A stretch of DNA of 64,000 bases from Acheta domesticus (lineage: Eukaryota > Arthropoda > Insecta > Orthoptera > Gryllidae): positions 3,471,217-3,535,216 of the forward strand of contig JAHLJT010009355.1 of assembly GCA_031308135.1 (NCBI GenBank), read 5' to 3'. Position 1 is the first letter of the stretch, and the number at the start of each line of letters is the position of its first letter. Under the pieces are notes generated by a model, which was not told where the DNA came from, did no database searches, and was given only the letters and a program-made list of their open reading frames with translations. Shown piece by piece: positions 1 through 10,440 of this stretch. The position numbers were made by a program, and so were the translations under genes.

Positions 1-426
1 GTCTTTCATTAACGTAGTGTACTAAAAAAAAGTTTTCACATAATATCAAGTGAAGTAATAAACATTTACAAAAACAAGATTTTCCCAAAAACAGCTCCAA
101 ATTTTTTCTTTAAACTTTTGATATGATGTTATAAAGGTACTTTATAAGACTCTTAACATCATTTTGCTCTATTCGTTTGTTTTTTCAAAAATTACACAAA
201 TTTAACTTTTTTATAACTCTCGTGTCAATATTTACATTAGAGGCGGTTTGTTCACATATGAGCACATGTGCTTATGCACATGTGCTAGTGTCATAAAGTT
301 CACTCAATAGAAATGGTTAAATGGGCTCTGGAATCAACTAATTTATGTTTCCTCAAGTTTAAAATAAGTGTTGAAATCATACTAATCCACTAAAAATATG
401 GTAACACCTCATTAAACAAGTCAAAA
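1..426. other. AT-rich DNA, no gene seen
   Basis: No open frame with recognisable protein features, no RNA gene and no repeat that I could match elsewhere in the window. It could be intron of the serine protease whose 3' exons start at 1834. Confidence 0.5.
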
Positions 427-429
427 ACG

Positions 430-513
430 CATTTCCCACTTATAAGAGTTCCTGCTTATAAGAGACAAAATTCCATTCCCCCAGGTGTCTCTTATAAAGG
501 GGTTTTACTGTAG
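430..513. repeat. Hairpin end of a small DNA element
   Basis: CTTATAAGAGACA at 455-467 is matched in inverted orientation by 486-499, so the single strand can fold into a hairpin with an 18-base loop. The segment ends in GGTTTTACTGTAG, resembling the reversed end (CAGTGAAACC type) of the MITE at 783-1708. Only one end is visible, so it is either a solo end or a decayed element. Confidence 0.4.
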
Positions 514-782
514 ATTGTTTTGTCTGATATGAAGGGTTTTCCAAAGACTCATTAAGTCATGACTATTTTTCACAACAGTCAGAACAATGAGACACTTTAA
601 AAGATAGAAAACTTTTTATTTCCATTCTCTACAAAACTTATAACTTTTGAAAATGATAGTAGATATGTGATAACAAAACTTCTTACTTAAATTTTGTATC
701 TGAGTAATCTTTGTTGTGGTTTTAGTACAGCTTCAAATAAAAGAATCACCTTGTTTCTGCCTCACCTCTCTCTTCTATTGTA

Positions 783-1708
783 CAGTGAAACCTGTCTGTG
801 CGGCCAGTTATAGTTCCAGCGCAAAATGCCCTTTACCACAGGCCACCACTTAATGGAAGTGACGAGAAAGTGGAAAGTGAACATCCAGCCAAAGAGATTT
901 AAAACTGCAATTCACACCCTGGGGAAGCTTCAGAGCAGGCACAAAAATAATTTATTGGGATGTGAAACAAAAATTAATGGTGCACAACATAAGCAACTTT
1001 AATTATAAGATTTATATCTAAATAAGCTGATGTTGCATCTCAATGATACTGAATCAACAGTGACCTTCATCAGGCTTCCACTTCTTATGGTGCTATAGAT
1101 CAAAATTGCAAAATTTTTGTGACTATCTAATACATGTGAATCTATGACATGTGCCTGATCACTGGCCATGGGGCACATGACTACTTAACCCTTTGCACTC
1201 GTAGGGCACATGTGACATGCCACCCATGAATGCACTCTGTGGTTGGAGGTCTCTGAGCACTGTGAGGTCCTACAACTCTTAAGGCATGTCTAGGTTAACG
1301 ATGGAAAAAGTCTGCACAGCTCTAAGCGTTCCCCCTTTCCAGCTCGTTTTCACATTATTGCATCAACATTGTTGAAAAGTAGAATGGTATACAGGATCTG
1401 TTTAACAATGAAAACTTTATTTTACATACCAGAAAAATATGTGGGCATCTGTGACATGTCCTACAAGTTAATTAGGGATTTTGGTGTGGCATCTGAGACA
1501 TGCCCTACAAGGTGTAGGACGTGTCACATTATACACTGATACGAACTAGTAGCCATTATTCTCGTGGCATCTCTGACATGCCATATGAGCTGTAGGAGGT
1601 GTATTGTTGCTTACAAGTGCAAAGGGTTAAAGGAGAGAACATTTACAATTTTCATGGGAAAAACTGGTGGCCACTTAACCAAGGTTGCCATATCAGCAGG
1701 TTTCACTG
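783..1708. mobile_element. MITE with CAGTGAAACCTG ends and TA duplication
   Basis: The left end CAGTGAAACCTG (783-794) is mirrored by CAGGTTTCACTG (1697-1708), and both are flanked by TA (781-782 and 1709-1710). A TA duplication with CAGT ends is what Tc1/mariner and pogo-type elements produce. There is no transposase frame, so it is non-autonomous. Its length is 926 bp, but 442 bp of that is a later insertion with its duplicated target, leaving an original of about 484 bp. The inverted similarity beyond the first 14 bases is weak. Confidence 0.65.
1189..1626. mobile_element. piggyBac-type MITE nested in the 783-1708 MITE
   Basis: The element begins CCCTTTGCACTCGTA and ends TACAAGTGCAAAGGG, a near-perfect inverted pair. 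It is flanked by TTAA at 1185-1188 and 1627-1630. A TTAA target and CCC termini are the signature of piggyBac transposition. No transposase is present. Internally a motif of the type GCATCTGTGACATG followed by CCTACAAG recurs several times in direct orientation. It must be younger than the element it interrupts. Confidence 0.75.
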
Positions 1709-1833
1709 TATTTTATTAAAATGTATTAAAATTCCTGTATAAAATAATAATTATGTTTATACAGGAATCAATAAATCAATCAATCAAAATCATAACATGA
1801 ATAAAAATAAAATAATTTTTATTTACACTAAAG

Positions 1834-2594
1834 GTTCAAAAAATTACAATTCATCCTGAGTATGATCCAGAAATCCTGAGAAATGACTTGGCAATCATAC
1901 ATTTGTCTACCACAGTGATAGTAAATAAATTTGTAAAGCCAATTTGTCTGTGGGATCGAAATCCTGATTTATCTCCAGTTGTGGGACAAATAGGAACGGT
2001 GAGTCAAGGCACACATATGCAATATGGTAAATAGTCATTCTCATTATAAAATGATAATTTAATTCTCATAAACTATTTGCAAAGGTTGGAGGTTGGGAAG
2101 AGATGAAACTGGAAGTCTCTCCGACAAGCTTCGAATCGCTAGAATGCCTATTGTGTCTCAAGAGACTTGTTTACGTTCAGATAACCACTTCTACGTAAAA
2201 TACACCTCAGAGAATACATTTTGTGCTGGTTTTAAGAATGGTATGTATTATCAATATTGTTCATCTTTCCTGGTTTTCAAAGCAATTTTTCTCTATTCTT
2301 TCTAGCTAAAATTGTATTTTATAACTTAAATTATCATCACCAAAAATTCAAAAAAGTTTTAAAAAATTGTATTCATTTGTTTTAGGTACCACAGTATGTA
2401 ATGGAGATAGTGGGGGGGGATTAAATATTAAATTGGCCAATCCTGATCAAGGAAATCAAAGAACATGGTATCTTCGTGGTGTAGTGAGTTTAAGTATGTT
2501 GGAAGTGGGTGATCAAACTTGTGATTCCCATAATTATGTTGTGTTCACAGACGTTGCAAAGTATATGACTTGGGTGGTTCAGCAACTTAATTAA
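1834..2594 (+). CDS. Serine protease, 3' part (three exons), frame break
   Basis: The last three exons of a chymotrypsin-fold serine protease are at about 1834-1998, 2085-2240 and 2386-2594 (stop TAA), with GT donors and AG acceptors. Exon 1 carries the catalytic Asp in NDLAIIHL and then PICLW. Exon 2 carries ETCLRSDNH and TFCAGF. Exon 3 carries the catalytic Ser in VCNGDSGGGL and the C-terminal VVFTDVAKYMTWV helix. The residue at the primary specificity position is Thr rather than the Asp of trypsin. The GTxVCNGDSGGGL form is that of insect modular serine proteases, which act at the top of extracellular Toll/melanisation cascades. The exon with the catalytic His, signal peptide and any LDL-A/Sushi modules must lie upstream of the window. 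Exon 1 ends in phase 0, but the downstream frame of exon 2 needs one more base, at the conserved Gly-Trp-Gly (about 2092-2099) in a run of G. This is either an assembly error or a pseudogene lesion. Confidence 0.75.
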
Positions 2595-2611
2595 CATAAT
2601 TTGGAAATAGA

Positions 2612-2617
2612 AATAAA
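2612..2617 (+). other. Polyadenylation signal of the serine protease
   Basis: AATAAA lies 18 bases after the stop codon, a very short but plausible 3' UTR. Confidence 0.5.
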
Positions 2618-4040
2618 AGTGTAAAAAGTTATTTTCTTCCAACTGGCACTTCAACAATTTTTATACTCTCTTCACATTGACTATGTTACTGACTGTACAT
2701 GGATTTCAGCATGTAATTTGATAATATTCCTAATTCACAAAAAAAATTAAAGAAATAACAATTGCATACTTGTACGTACAATAGAAAATAAATTAACTTA
2801 TTACATAGGCTTATATGCCACATAATGTGAAATTGGTATAAATATAAAACTTGTTAAAGGTAAGTTCTTGAAAAAGTTCAATCTATGTAATAAAATGAAA
2901 AATCTAAATTATTTCTGATACGATAAATTTCCACCTATGTTACATTTACATGTGGACCAGTTCAACAGATGTTTGAATCTAGTCACTATCACAATTCTTA
3001 GAAAAATTAGGAGTTGGCAGGATGTAGATCATAGGCCTACTTCCAGGCTGTGATTCATCTCTTTAAATTCATACCTTTTATGGTAACTTTAAAAAATTAC
3101 AGAAGTATTTATTTTGTAGGCTACAAATCAACTTTGCATGAGATTTTTGAGAAATTTCTATTCATTTCTTTGTTAACCTATCTTTTGTCCATAAAAAAAA
3201 ATGGCAATGCTAGAGTACAGTATTTCTTAGAAAGTATCCATATTACTTCAGCTCAAAAAATATAGAATATAAAATAAACATTTATAATTTTTTTAAATAT
3301 ATATTTTTGTTATTTAGGATTTCTAAATATTGTTATTTCCCAAATAATAAGTTTAGTTTCCCTGGACATTTCCTTTGAACATACTCACTCTTTCGCAGAG
3401 TTGAGTGCATGTGAGGTTTGTGACAATGGGGGATGGAAGATGAAGAATGAATTGAGAAAAGTTGAATTTTTGTGGGTCAAAAGGCAGTGTGTTCACATGT
3501 AAAGCAGAACACCACTCATTTGAGGCAGATGAAGAAAAGTTCAAGAGAGACCAGAGACCAAAGAAACTATCTTTGTTCATTCGATTAGTAAATTTCAAAC
3601 ATTCCTGTTTGACCAAATATTGTTAATTTTCATACAACGGTATACTCATAGTATTTCATATCCTTGACAGGTGAAGAATGATTGTTGAAATGAAAACATT
3701 TTTCTAGTCTGCAATTGCCACATTCATTACATTTTAAATTCAAAGTCAACTGTGTGTATAAAATAAAAGCTTTATTTATTACTGTGCATTTTTATCTCTA
3801 AATTACAAAAGTGCATTTGATTATTGAATCCCAACATGAAAATATGTATCTAGGATGCAACTAAAATACAGTAATGGGTATGAATGTTTCTGTGCATTAA
3901 AACAAGCAGTTCTACAACACCACATACTTTCTTGCATTATTTTTAGATATAAAATTTGTGAAAATTCAAAGGGTTCTACAAAAATGAAATCACGCCATTC
4001 TTTTAAGCATTATTTGCTCTATCCATGCAAAACTTTGCAG
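2618..4040. other. AT-rich intergenic DNA
   Basis: No gene, RNA or repeat recognised. The short frames here have no protein-like composition. Confidence 0.5.
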
Positions 4041-4168
4041 TGGTTTTTGAGGGGGGTGAAAGGACGAACACATACAACCATGCCCGAGGCGGGTCTCGAA
4101 GCCGCAACCCCTCGATCCAAGATCACTGCGACACTACTGCCTTAGTGATCTCGGCCACAGGGCCAACA
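4041..4168 (-). mobile_element. tRNA-derived SINE, copy 1
   Basis: Read on the minus strand, the segment starts with a tRNA-like head: GGCCGAGATCACTAAGGC resembles a Leu/Ser-type A box, and GGCTTCGAGACCC resembles a B box about 50 bases on. It ends in a short tail containing TTGTATGTGTTCGTCC. The same head and tail recur at 45975-46078 and 63668-63771, always on the minus strand. The tRNA fold is damaged, there is no usable anticodon arm, and non-tRNA sequence follows the acceptor region, so it is a pol III retroposon and not a tRNA gene. Confidence 0.7.
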
Positions 4169-5264
4169 ACATTTTTAATTATTTTTTTTTATTTTAATAA
4201 TTTCAATACTTGTTACTTTTATTAGTAACAAGTGTTGTAATTTACCAGTAAGATCAGTGCCATCAACTTAATCAGGGTTTTGGTCCAGTTTCCGCTGATC
4301 CTTTGAGCAAATGCTGAGATGGCTCCTTGTTTTGATTTCTGGACAGTAAATGTAACTTCACTCTCTGCACAAATTTTCTTGAGCTCCCTTTTGCTAGACA
4401 TGAGAGGAGCGGAGAATTAATTATTTTTCAAAATTAAGCATTATCTTCAAAATTAAGAATGTTGCTCGCAGTTCTACCATGTGGAGGTGAACATTTCGTA
4501 TTTTACAATGCTGCTTTCTACCTTTACTCTTAATTGTGTGTAGTAAGAGAGAGTAGGAAGTCTGGAATTTAGGAAGACATGTGCACTCACATACATTACA
4601 TCTGATTCATCATGCCTGATTGAAATTGTATTTGTGACTCAATAAATATTAAATTATTATTATTTTAATTGCATAAATTTCAATCAAAAATTAAATAAAA
4701 ACTACTTGTTATCTCAAAACATTGTCCATGACATTTTTAAAGAGCTGTTATTTTGAACAGATTACATTTTAGGTGAAAATCTCATGGAAGAAACGATAGA
4801 TATTGCACTCACAAGAAATACTCATCTGGAAACACTGCACAACAATGAGAATGAGAATTTCATGCCATGATGCAATGTTCCTATTGTTAAATTGCAGCCT
4901 GATAACCAATGTTGTCAGTGAATATCACACTGAGCTGTCTACTACTATCTACTGACTATTATATATACAGCCATGGAACAAGTCATGGAACAATTATACG
5001 GTGGTAGGATCAAATTATAAATATCAATTACTAATATCAAATTATTGTACATTAAATTCAAGTTTGTACAAAATTATCATACTCAATTTTTAAAATTTTC
5101 TTTCACATTACATTTAAATCATATTTTTAAGAGACAAAACCTACCTGGGCTAATTTCTGTTAAGGTTTGTGGGTTGGTTGACAGAAAATAAATCACTATA
5201 TTGAGAATACAAATTGTACAATAGAGTACAAATCAAATTAATATTGGGATGTTCAATAGTAAAT
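4169..5264. other. AT-rich intergenic DNA
   Basis: No gene or repeat recognised. Confidence 0.45.
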
Positions 5265-5808
5265 CTATTATATATATAAAAGGATGTTGGTATATATAAC
5301 AGCGGTAAACTCCGACACCGTGTGACCCATCACCATGAATGTAACGAAAACGAAAAAGTGGATAAATCTTGGTTCTATATGTAGTACAGTACTTTCTCTA
5401 AACATTGGATAGTCAGAATCCATGTATTGTGGATCCTTAATAACGGAAATTCGATTGATGGCAAAACGTCTGATGGCTGGGATCAAAGTTAGCACCTAAA
5501 CCATTCAGCTGTTTTTTCCAAAATTGATATCCTCAGATCGATTTAAATCAAGTCAGAGCTCTCTTAATTTGAAATGGATATTTTGATTTTGGGAGGGGGC
5601 TTTACATGATGCCTCAACATTTTTTTTTCTTTTTTTTTTCCAAAAAAGGCTTCAAATTTTTTATTTAACTTTCCAGTACATTACATTCTCTAACACATGG
5701 TGTAGTCAAAATCCATAGGTCCTTAATGTTGAAAGTTGACTGATGGCAATCGTTTGTCGGTCTCTCCCTACCAGTCTCCCTTTCCGTCTGTTCGTCTGTG
5801 GTCAATGC
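5265..5808 (-). repeat. Mosaic of dispersed repeats R2 (end) and R1
   Basis: The first 80 bases (GGTAAACTCCGACACCGTGT) match the end of R2 at 42765-42785. The rest, read on the minus strand, matches R1: a phrase like ATCAAGGACCC, then ATGGATTCTGA, and GACAAACGATTGCCATCA, as at 8318-8400 and 22175-22225. R1 is cut at 5808 by the hAT MITE and resumes at 6842 with GCTAGCACCTAAACCATTCA. The class is unknown and there is no coding capacity. Confidence 0.5.
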
Positions 5809-6841
5809 CAGTGGCGTAGCGTCAGGGGACGCTGAGATGCTGAGCATCCCCGTATATAAGAAACTTAAATACTGTATTGATAATCTTACAAGTGGTCTGT
5901 TGAGCGAAACACGTTTTGTATTAATTTAAAATTGATTTCCTATGATTGAATTCGGCGGGCTGTTGAAGCTGGCCTCTGATTGGTTGGAAGCTAAAATACT
6001 TCAGCGTCTGCCGCCAGATTGCGACGAGCAATGACGCATGCGCAGATGGCGAGTTCCCCCTCTCCCCTCTTCACCCCTGGCCCTGAGAAACCCAACTGCT
6101 TTACGCTAGCGTCTACTGCGGAAAGAAGCTCGTTTGTGCACGAGAGCGCAGCACACTTCAGGCGTTCAGTAAATTATCTTTCTCTCTCTCACTCGGGAGT
6201 CCCCGCTTGGTCATGGGTACAAACTGTAGAAATAGTGCCTGACTACTATTTCTTAATTAATATCCAAGAAATTGTATTATCTCTTAAATAGATTACATAT
6301 TATTTAAGTCTGCTATGTATAAATTAACAAATGGTCTTATTGCCATTCGCGTATAAGAATTAAAGCTGAGCCATTGTATAATTTGCTTTCAAGACATCGG
6401 CAGCCCTGACTGCTGTGAGGATTTTGTGGGAAGCGCCTATACTGCGATTTTTGTAGGAAGAGCTCTCAAGATAACTCAAATCCCATCTTCGCGATGGAAT
6501 ATGTCACGGCATTTCGCGTCTTTTCTCGGTCTTGCCGGTAGAAGTCGCATGATCGCAAGCACTGCTTCATACGGTCGCGATCGTGCGAAATCTAGCGGAA
6601 CGACTGTGAATGATAGGAAATGCCGTGACATATTCCATCGCGAAGATGGGATTTGAGTTATCTTGAGAGCTCTTCCTACAAAAATCGCAGTATACACCGT
6701 CGTAAGCAATCGAGATCGTGGAAGTAGTCCCAGTGTATCTGCCTTGTGTTGCGTTCGCCTGTTAGACGAAGTAGTTGATAGTGACATTTTGTGTGTTATT
6801 GTTGAGCATTCCCCAAACGTGTGAGTCACGCTACGCCACTG
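5809..6841 (+). mobile_element. hAT-type MITE, copy 1
   Basis: Begins CAGTGGCGTAGCGTCAGG and ends CACGCTACGCCACTG. The flanking direct repeat GTCAATGC at 5801-5808 and 6842-6849 is 8 bp, as expected for hAT transposases, and CAGTG termini fit. There is no transposase frame. The element contains a second MITE at 6440-6692. Without that insertion it is about 778 bp and aligns along its length with the copy at 7150-7935 in the opposite orientation. Confidence 0.85.
6440..6692. mobile_element. TA-targeting MITE with perfect 75-bp inverted repeats
   Basis: The two arms 6440-6514 and 6618-6692 are exact inverted copies over 75 bp, beginning TACTGCGATTTTTGTAGG, around a 103-bp centre. It is flanked by TA at 6438-6439 and 6693-6694. 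The sister hAT MITE (near 7295-7310, minus strand) reads straight through GCGCCTACACCGTCG at this point, so it preserves the empty site with a single TA. This indicates a Tc1/mariner-like mobiliser. Open frames across the arms are mirror artefacts. Confidence 0.85.
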
Positions 6842-7149
6842 GTCAATGCTAGCACCTAAACCATTCAGCCGATTTTCCCCAATTGATCTTGCATTACAAT
6901 GAATTTATGCAGTGCAATGAATTTGATATTTTAATTGGGGACAATATTTTTTCGATATCAAGGACACACAAAACAGGGATTCTGGTTGCATCACGTGTTT
7001 AGTGTTCTTTTCTTAATATAGCATCTGGATTTATCCACGTTTTCGTTATCAGGACCCGGCAATGACTTTTGTCGGTCGAAAATCCGCACGTTTTTTCACT
7101 CAGCATTACATAACTTTCCCTATACTACTTATATAGTCCGTATATACGT
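6842..7149. repeat. R1 dispersed repeat pieces between the hAT MITEs
   Basis: 6842-6900 continues, on the minus strand, the R1 copy interrupted at 5808. About 6950-7149 is plus-strand R1: CGATATCAAGGAC, ATTCTGGTTGCATCACGTGTT, a run resembling TTTTGTCGGTCGAAAATCC, and an end at ACTTTCCC. Confidence 0.5.
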
Positions 7150-7935
7150 CAGTGGCGTAGCGTGACTCACACGTTTGGGGATGCTCAACAATAACACACA
7201 AAATGTCACTATCAATTACTTCGTCTAACAGTCGAACGTAACACAAGGCAGATACACTGGGACTACTTCCACGATCTCGATTGCTTACGACGGTGTAGGC
7301 GCTTCCCACAAAATCCTCACAGCAGTCAGGGCTGCCGATGTCTGAAAGCAAATTATACAATGGCTCAGCTTTAATTCTTATACGCGAATGGCAATAAGAC
7401 CATTTGTTAATTTATACATTGCAGACTTAAATAATATGTAATCTATTTAAGAGATAATACAATTTCTTGGATATTAATTAAGAAATAGTAGTCAGGCACT
7501 ATTTCTACAGTTTGTACCCATGACCAAGCGGGGACTCCCGAGTGAGAGAGAGAGAAAGATAATTTACTGAACGCCTGAAGTGTGCTGCGCTCTCGTGCAC
7601 AAACGAGCTTCTTGCCGCAGTAGACGCTCTGGACGCTAGCGTAAAGCAGTCGGGTTTCTCAGGGCCAGGGGTGAAGAGGGGAGAGGGGGACCTCGCCATC
7701 TGCGCATGCGTCATTGCTCGTCGCAACCTGGCGGCAGACGCTGAAGTATTTTAGCTTCCAACCAATCAGAGGCCAGCTTCAACAGCCCGCCGAATTAATC
7801 ATAGGAAATCAATTTAAAATTAATACAAAACGTGTTTCGCTCAACAGACCACTTGTAAGATTATCAATACAGTATTTAAGGTTCTTATATACGGGGATGC
7901 TCAGCATCTCAGCGTCCCCTGACGCTACGCCACTG
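7150..7935 (-). mobile_element. hAT-type MITE, copy 2 (inverted relative to copy 1)
   Basis: Begins CAGTGGCGTAGCGTGACT and ends GACGCTACGCCACTG, with an 8-bp duplication ATATACGT at 7142-7149 and 7936-7943. Read on the minus strand it matches copy 1 from end to end, but lacks the nested TA MITE and carries a short extra stretch near 7627-7640. Each copy has its own target duplication, so the pair is two insertions and not one large inverted repeat. Confidence 0.85.
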
Positions 7936-7943
7936 ATATACGT

Positions 7944-8488
7944 ACTATACGGGAAAGTAAAAATTGAATCTTCGTAATTGTAATTGTAGGAAGACGCCGA
8001 AAAAAATTTTGTTTTTTTTTTCTTTCAGTTTTCGAAAAATTAAGGTTTTCAACCAACATGAGACCTACGCCATTCTCTTAAACGTCCTTCAGACTATCCA
8101 ACAACACAATTTCATCAAACTTGATTACGCCTTTTTTTTTAAATTTTGAACACTTTGATAATGTTCCAGAGGCTTCGTGTAAAGTACTCCCCAAAATTAA
8201 AATATCGCTTTCAAATTCAAGGGGCCACGACATCAGTCAGATCGATCGGCGAATATCGATTTTGGAGAAAATCGACTTGGTTGGAAATGGTTTAGCCGTT
8301 AGCATTGTTCACAGACATTGGGACTGACAAACATTTTACCGTCAATCGATTTTTCGGTATCAAGGAGTCATGAAACATGGATTCTGCCTGCACCACGTGT
8401 TGGAGGATTTGGTTCTAAATTTAGCAACTGGATTTATCCACTTTTTCGTTACCAAGACCTTGAAATAAGTTTTTCTGCCGAAAAATCG

Positions 8489-8528
<40 letters not shown>

Positions 8529-8570
8529 TGAGCAGCATTACAACTTTCTCTTCTTAAGAAGTTCCCTCTA
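7944..8570 (+). repeat. R1 dispersed repeat copy with (ATT)n
   Basis: Starts GGGAAAGTAAAA, then AATTGTAGGAAGACGCCGAAAAAA (shared with 20705-20730 and 48320-48345), then ATCAAGGAGTCATG and CACCACGTGTTGGAGGAT. It ends ACAACTTTCTC after an ATT microsatellite at about 8490-8528. GAGAAAGT and ACTTTCTC at the two ends are inverted, hinting at short terminal repeats. No coding capacity. Confidence 0.5.
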
Positions 8571-8574
8571 AGCG

Positions 8575-9000
8575 CGAGAAAGTAAAAATGGCTTCAAAAA
8601 ATGGCTCCAATGTTGTTTGTTTTTTGTTTTGTTTTGTTTTGTTTTTGTTGGATAGTGCGAAGGACGTTTAAGAGAATAGTGTAGGCCCCAGGAGTCCGCC
8701 ACTGTCTGGTAGGTCCCATGTTTGTTGAAAACCCAAAGTTTTGCGACAATTGCAAAAGTTCAAACTTTTTTCGTTGTGTTCCTACAACTACAATTACGAA
8801 CATAGAGACTTTTCACTCATTAAAATCTGTTCCTTAAAGAGAGATTTTGAAATAAGATCTTGTACAATTTTTTGAAAATTTGAGTACTTTTCGCTAAATT
8901 TTGTGTGAAATACGAGTGAGAAAGTAGGTGCTGTTTTAGCTACACTAGTTTTAATCTACCAAGACGAGCGTAAAAAGACCAATCCAATGATATAATATTG
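8575..9000 (-). repeat. R1-like sequence, minus orientation, with (TTTTG)n
   Basis: CCTACAACTACAATTACGAA at about 8780-8800 is the reverse of the R1 start. A short TTTTG repeat sits near 8615-8650. The remainder is unassigned. Confidence 0.35.
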
Positions 9001-9417
9001 ACATATGTGTGATAAACATTTTTTTAAAATAATTTTGAGTTTGTTGCGACGGGTATTTGTAGGATATTTTGAATGTAACCGCCCAGCACCCAAGGCCATT
9101 CAGCGCCCTCCCTGCTAACGCGCGATCGGGGTGTTACAATACGAGTAGCAAAAATTCCAAATTACTCAAAAAATGAGTATCTAATATACGACAATATGTA
9201 TATCATTAGATTAGTATTTTTATGCTCGTCGTGATAAGAGTAAAAAATATGTGTAGTTCCAGTTGATAAAAACAAAGTTAGGTACCTCACTATCTCGTAA
9301 ATACAAGTGATAAAATGGAAATGAATATAAACTAGCTCCATTCCGTCATGCACTTCAGTGAAAACTGCATTGCAATAATTTCAACCGTTCAAAAATTGCG
9401 AGCGACTCATCCTGTTT

Positions 9418-9975
9418 ATACGGAACTAACGGAACCCGACAGTCGTTCTGTCCTTCATCTCCCTCTTTTCCCTTCCATCTCCCTTTCTCTCTGTCTCCCC
9501 CCTCTTTCTCTCTCTTTGTCTCCCCGTTTCTCTATGTCCCTGACTCAGTCTGTCTCGCGTGTCTCTGTCTCTGCCTCTCTCTGTCCCTCTCACTGACATT
9601 TAGTTGCAGATTCTGCACGTCTCCGAGCAGGTGAGGTAATATCGAGAAGCGCCGGACTAACAAACATACTGTAATAGAATGTTCATGAAGGTCTCATCCA
9701 GTAGTTTACGGTCTTAGAAACGTTTCTTTGAGGCCTTCGGTCTCAAAATTTTAGTTTTTTAATGCCCTAGAATGCTTCGTTTAGGAGTTATTTGACGACA
9801 CAGATTCAAAATGCTGCCGAGTATTGCAGGTTTCATTTGATGTGAATATTTAGTTTTGTTCTACAGCGCCATGTAATGGAGTTACAACAGAATTAACAGC
9901 ACATAACATAACATTCACCTGGGTGAAAAAACGCGGAGAAGTGCCAACTTTCATGGGGATATTTCGCAAACTAGT
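9418..9975 (+). repeat. R2 dispersed repeat, copy 1
   Basis: Shares in order CCCGACAG, a CT-rich run with repeated CTGTCTC, CAGATTCTGCACGTCTC, GAGGTAATATCGAGAAGCGCC, TGTAATAGAATGTTC, CAGATTCAAAATGCTGCCGA, CAGCGCCATGTAATGGAGTT and AAGTGCCAACTTTCATGG with the copies at 42724 (inverted), 45515 and 55017. It has no open frame and its class is unknown. Confidence 0.6.
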
Positions 9976-10076
9976 ATAGGGAAAGCTACGTAATGCTTCA
10001 TAAAATCGATTTCGAGATTTCAGCGGAAATGTATGTTTTGGAGTCTCTTGGTACAGAAAAAGTGTTGTTTTTTGTT

Positions 10077-10440
10077 TTATTTTATTTTATTTTATTTTAA
10101 AGTCCATCTGTCTGTGAACAACACTAGCCACTAAACTATTCGTAGAAATTTTGCCAAAATGGATATTCCCCAATTGGTCTAGCCCCACTGGAAGCCCTGC
10201 GATTTTCAAACAAATTCTTTAAATTTTGTGGTTACTTTAATTGAAGCTCCTGGGGCATTTTAAAAATTCTCTCAAAAATTCTTCAAATTTATGCTTTAAA
10301 TTTCTTGAAAGAATAGAGTGAAATACACTGATAAAGATGGCATTACTCCAATTTTAATGATTACCTATGCATTTTTGAAAAATGTCCAAGTTTGAAAATT
10401 TTTCGGCGTCTTCCGACAACTGTGAGATTAAATAAAGAAA
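10077..10440 (-). repeat. (TTTTA)n and R1 remnant
   Basis: An ATTTT run at 10077-10101 precedes minus-strand R1 pieces (GTCCATCTGTCTGTGAACAA, and TTTTTCGGCGTCTTCCGACAA at 10398-10420). Confidence 0.4.

Noticed and set aside
4079..4168. A functional tRNA gene
   Set aside because: A and B boxes are present, but the arms do not pair fully, the anticodon region is unclear, and the flanking tail is shared with two other copies, so it is a SINE.
6019..6291. 90-codon frame also seen at 7505-7726 on the other strand
   Set aside because: Both are the same part of the hAT MITE copies. The conservation reflects copy identity, and the frame is not maintained downstream.
6426..6829. Mirror-image open frames on both strands
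   Set aside because: They lie across the perfect inverted arms of the TA MITE, and their identical peptide ends come from the palindrome.
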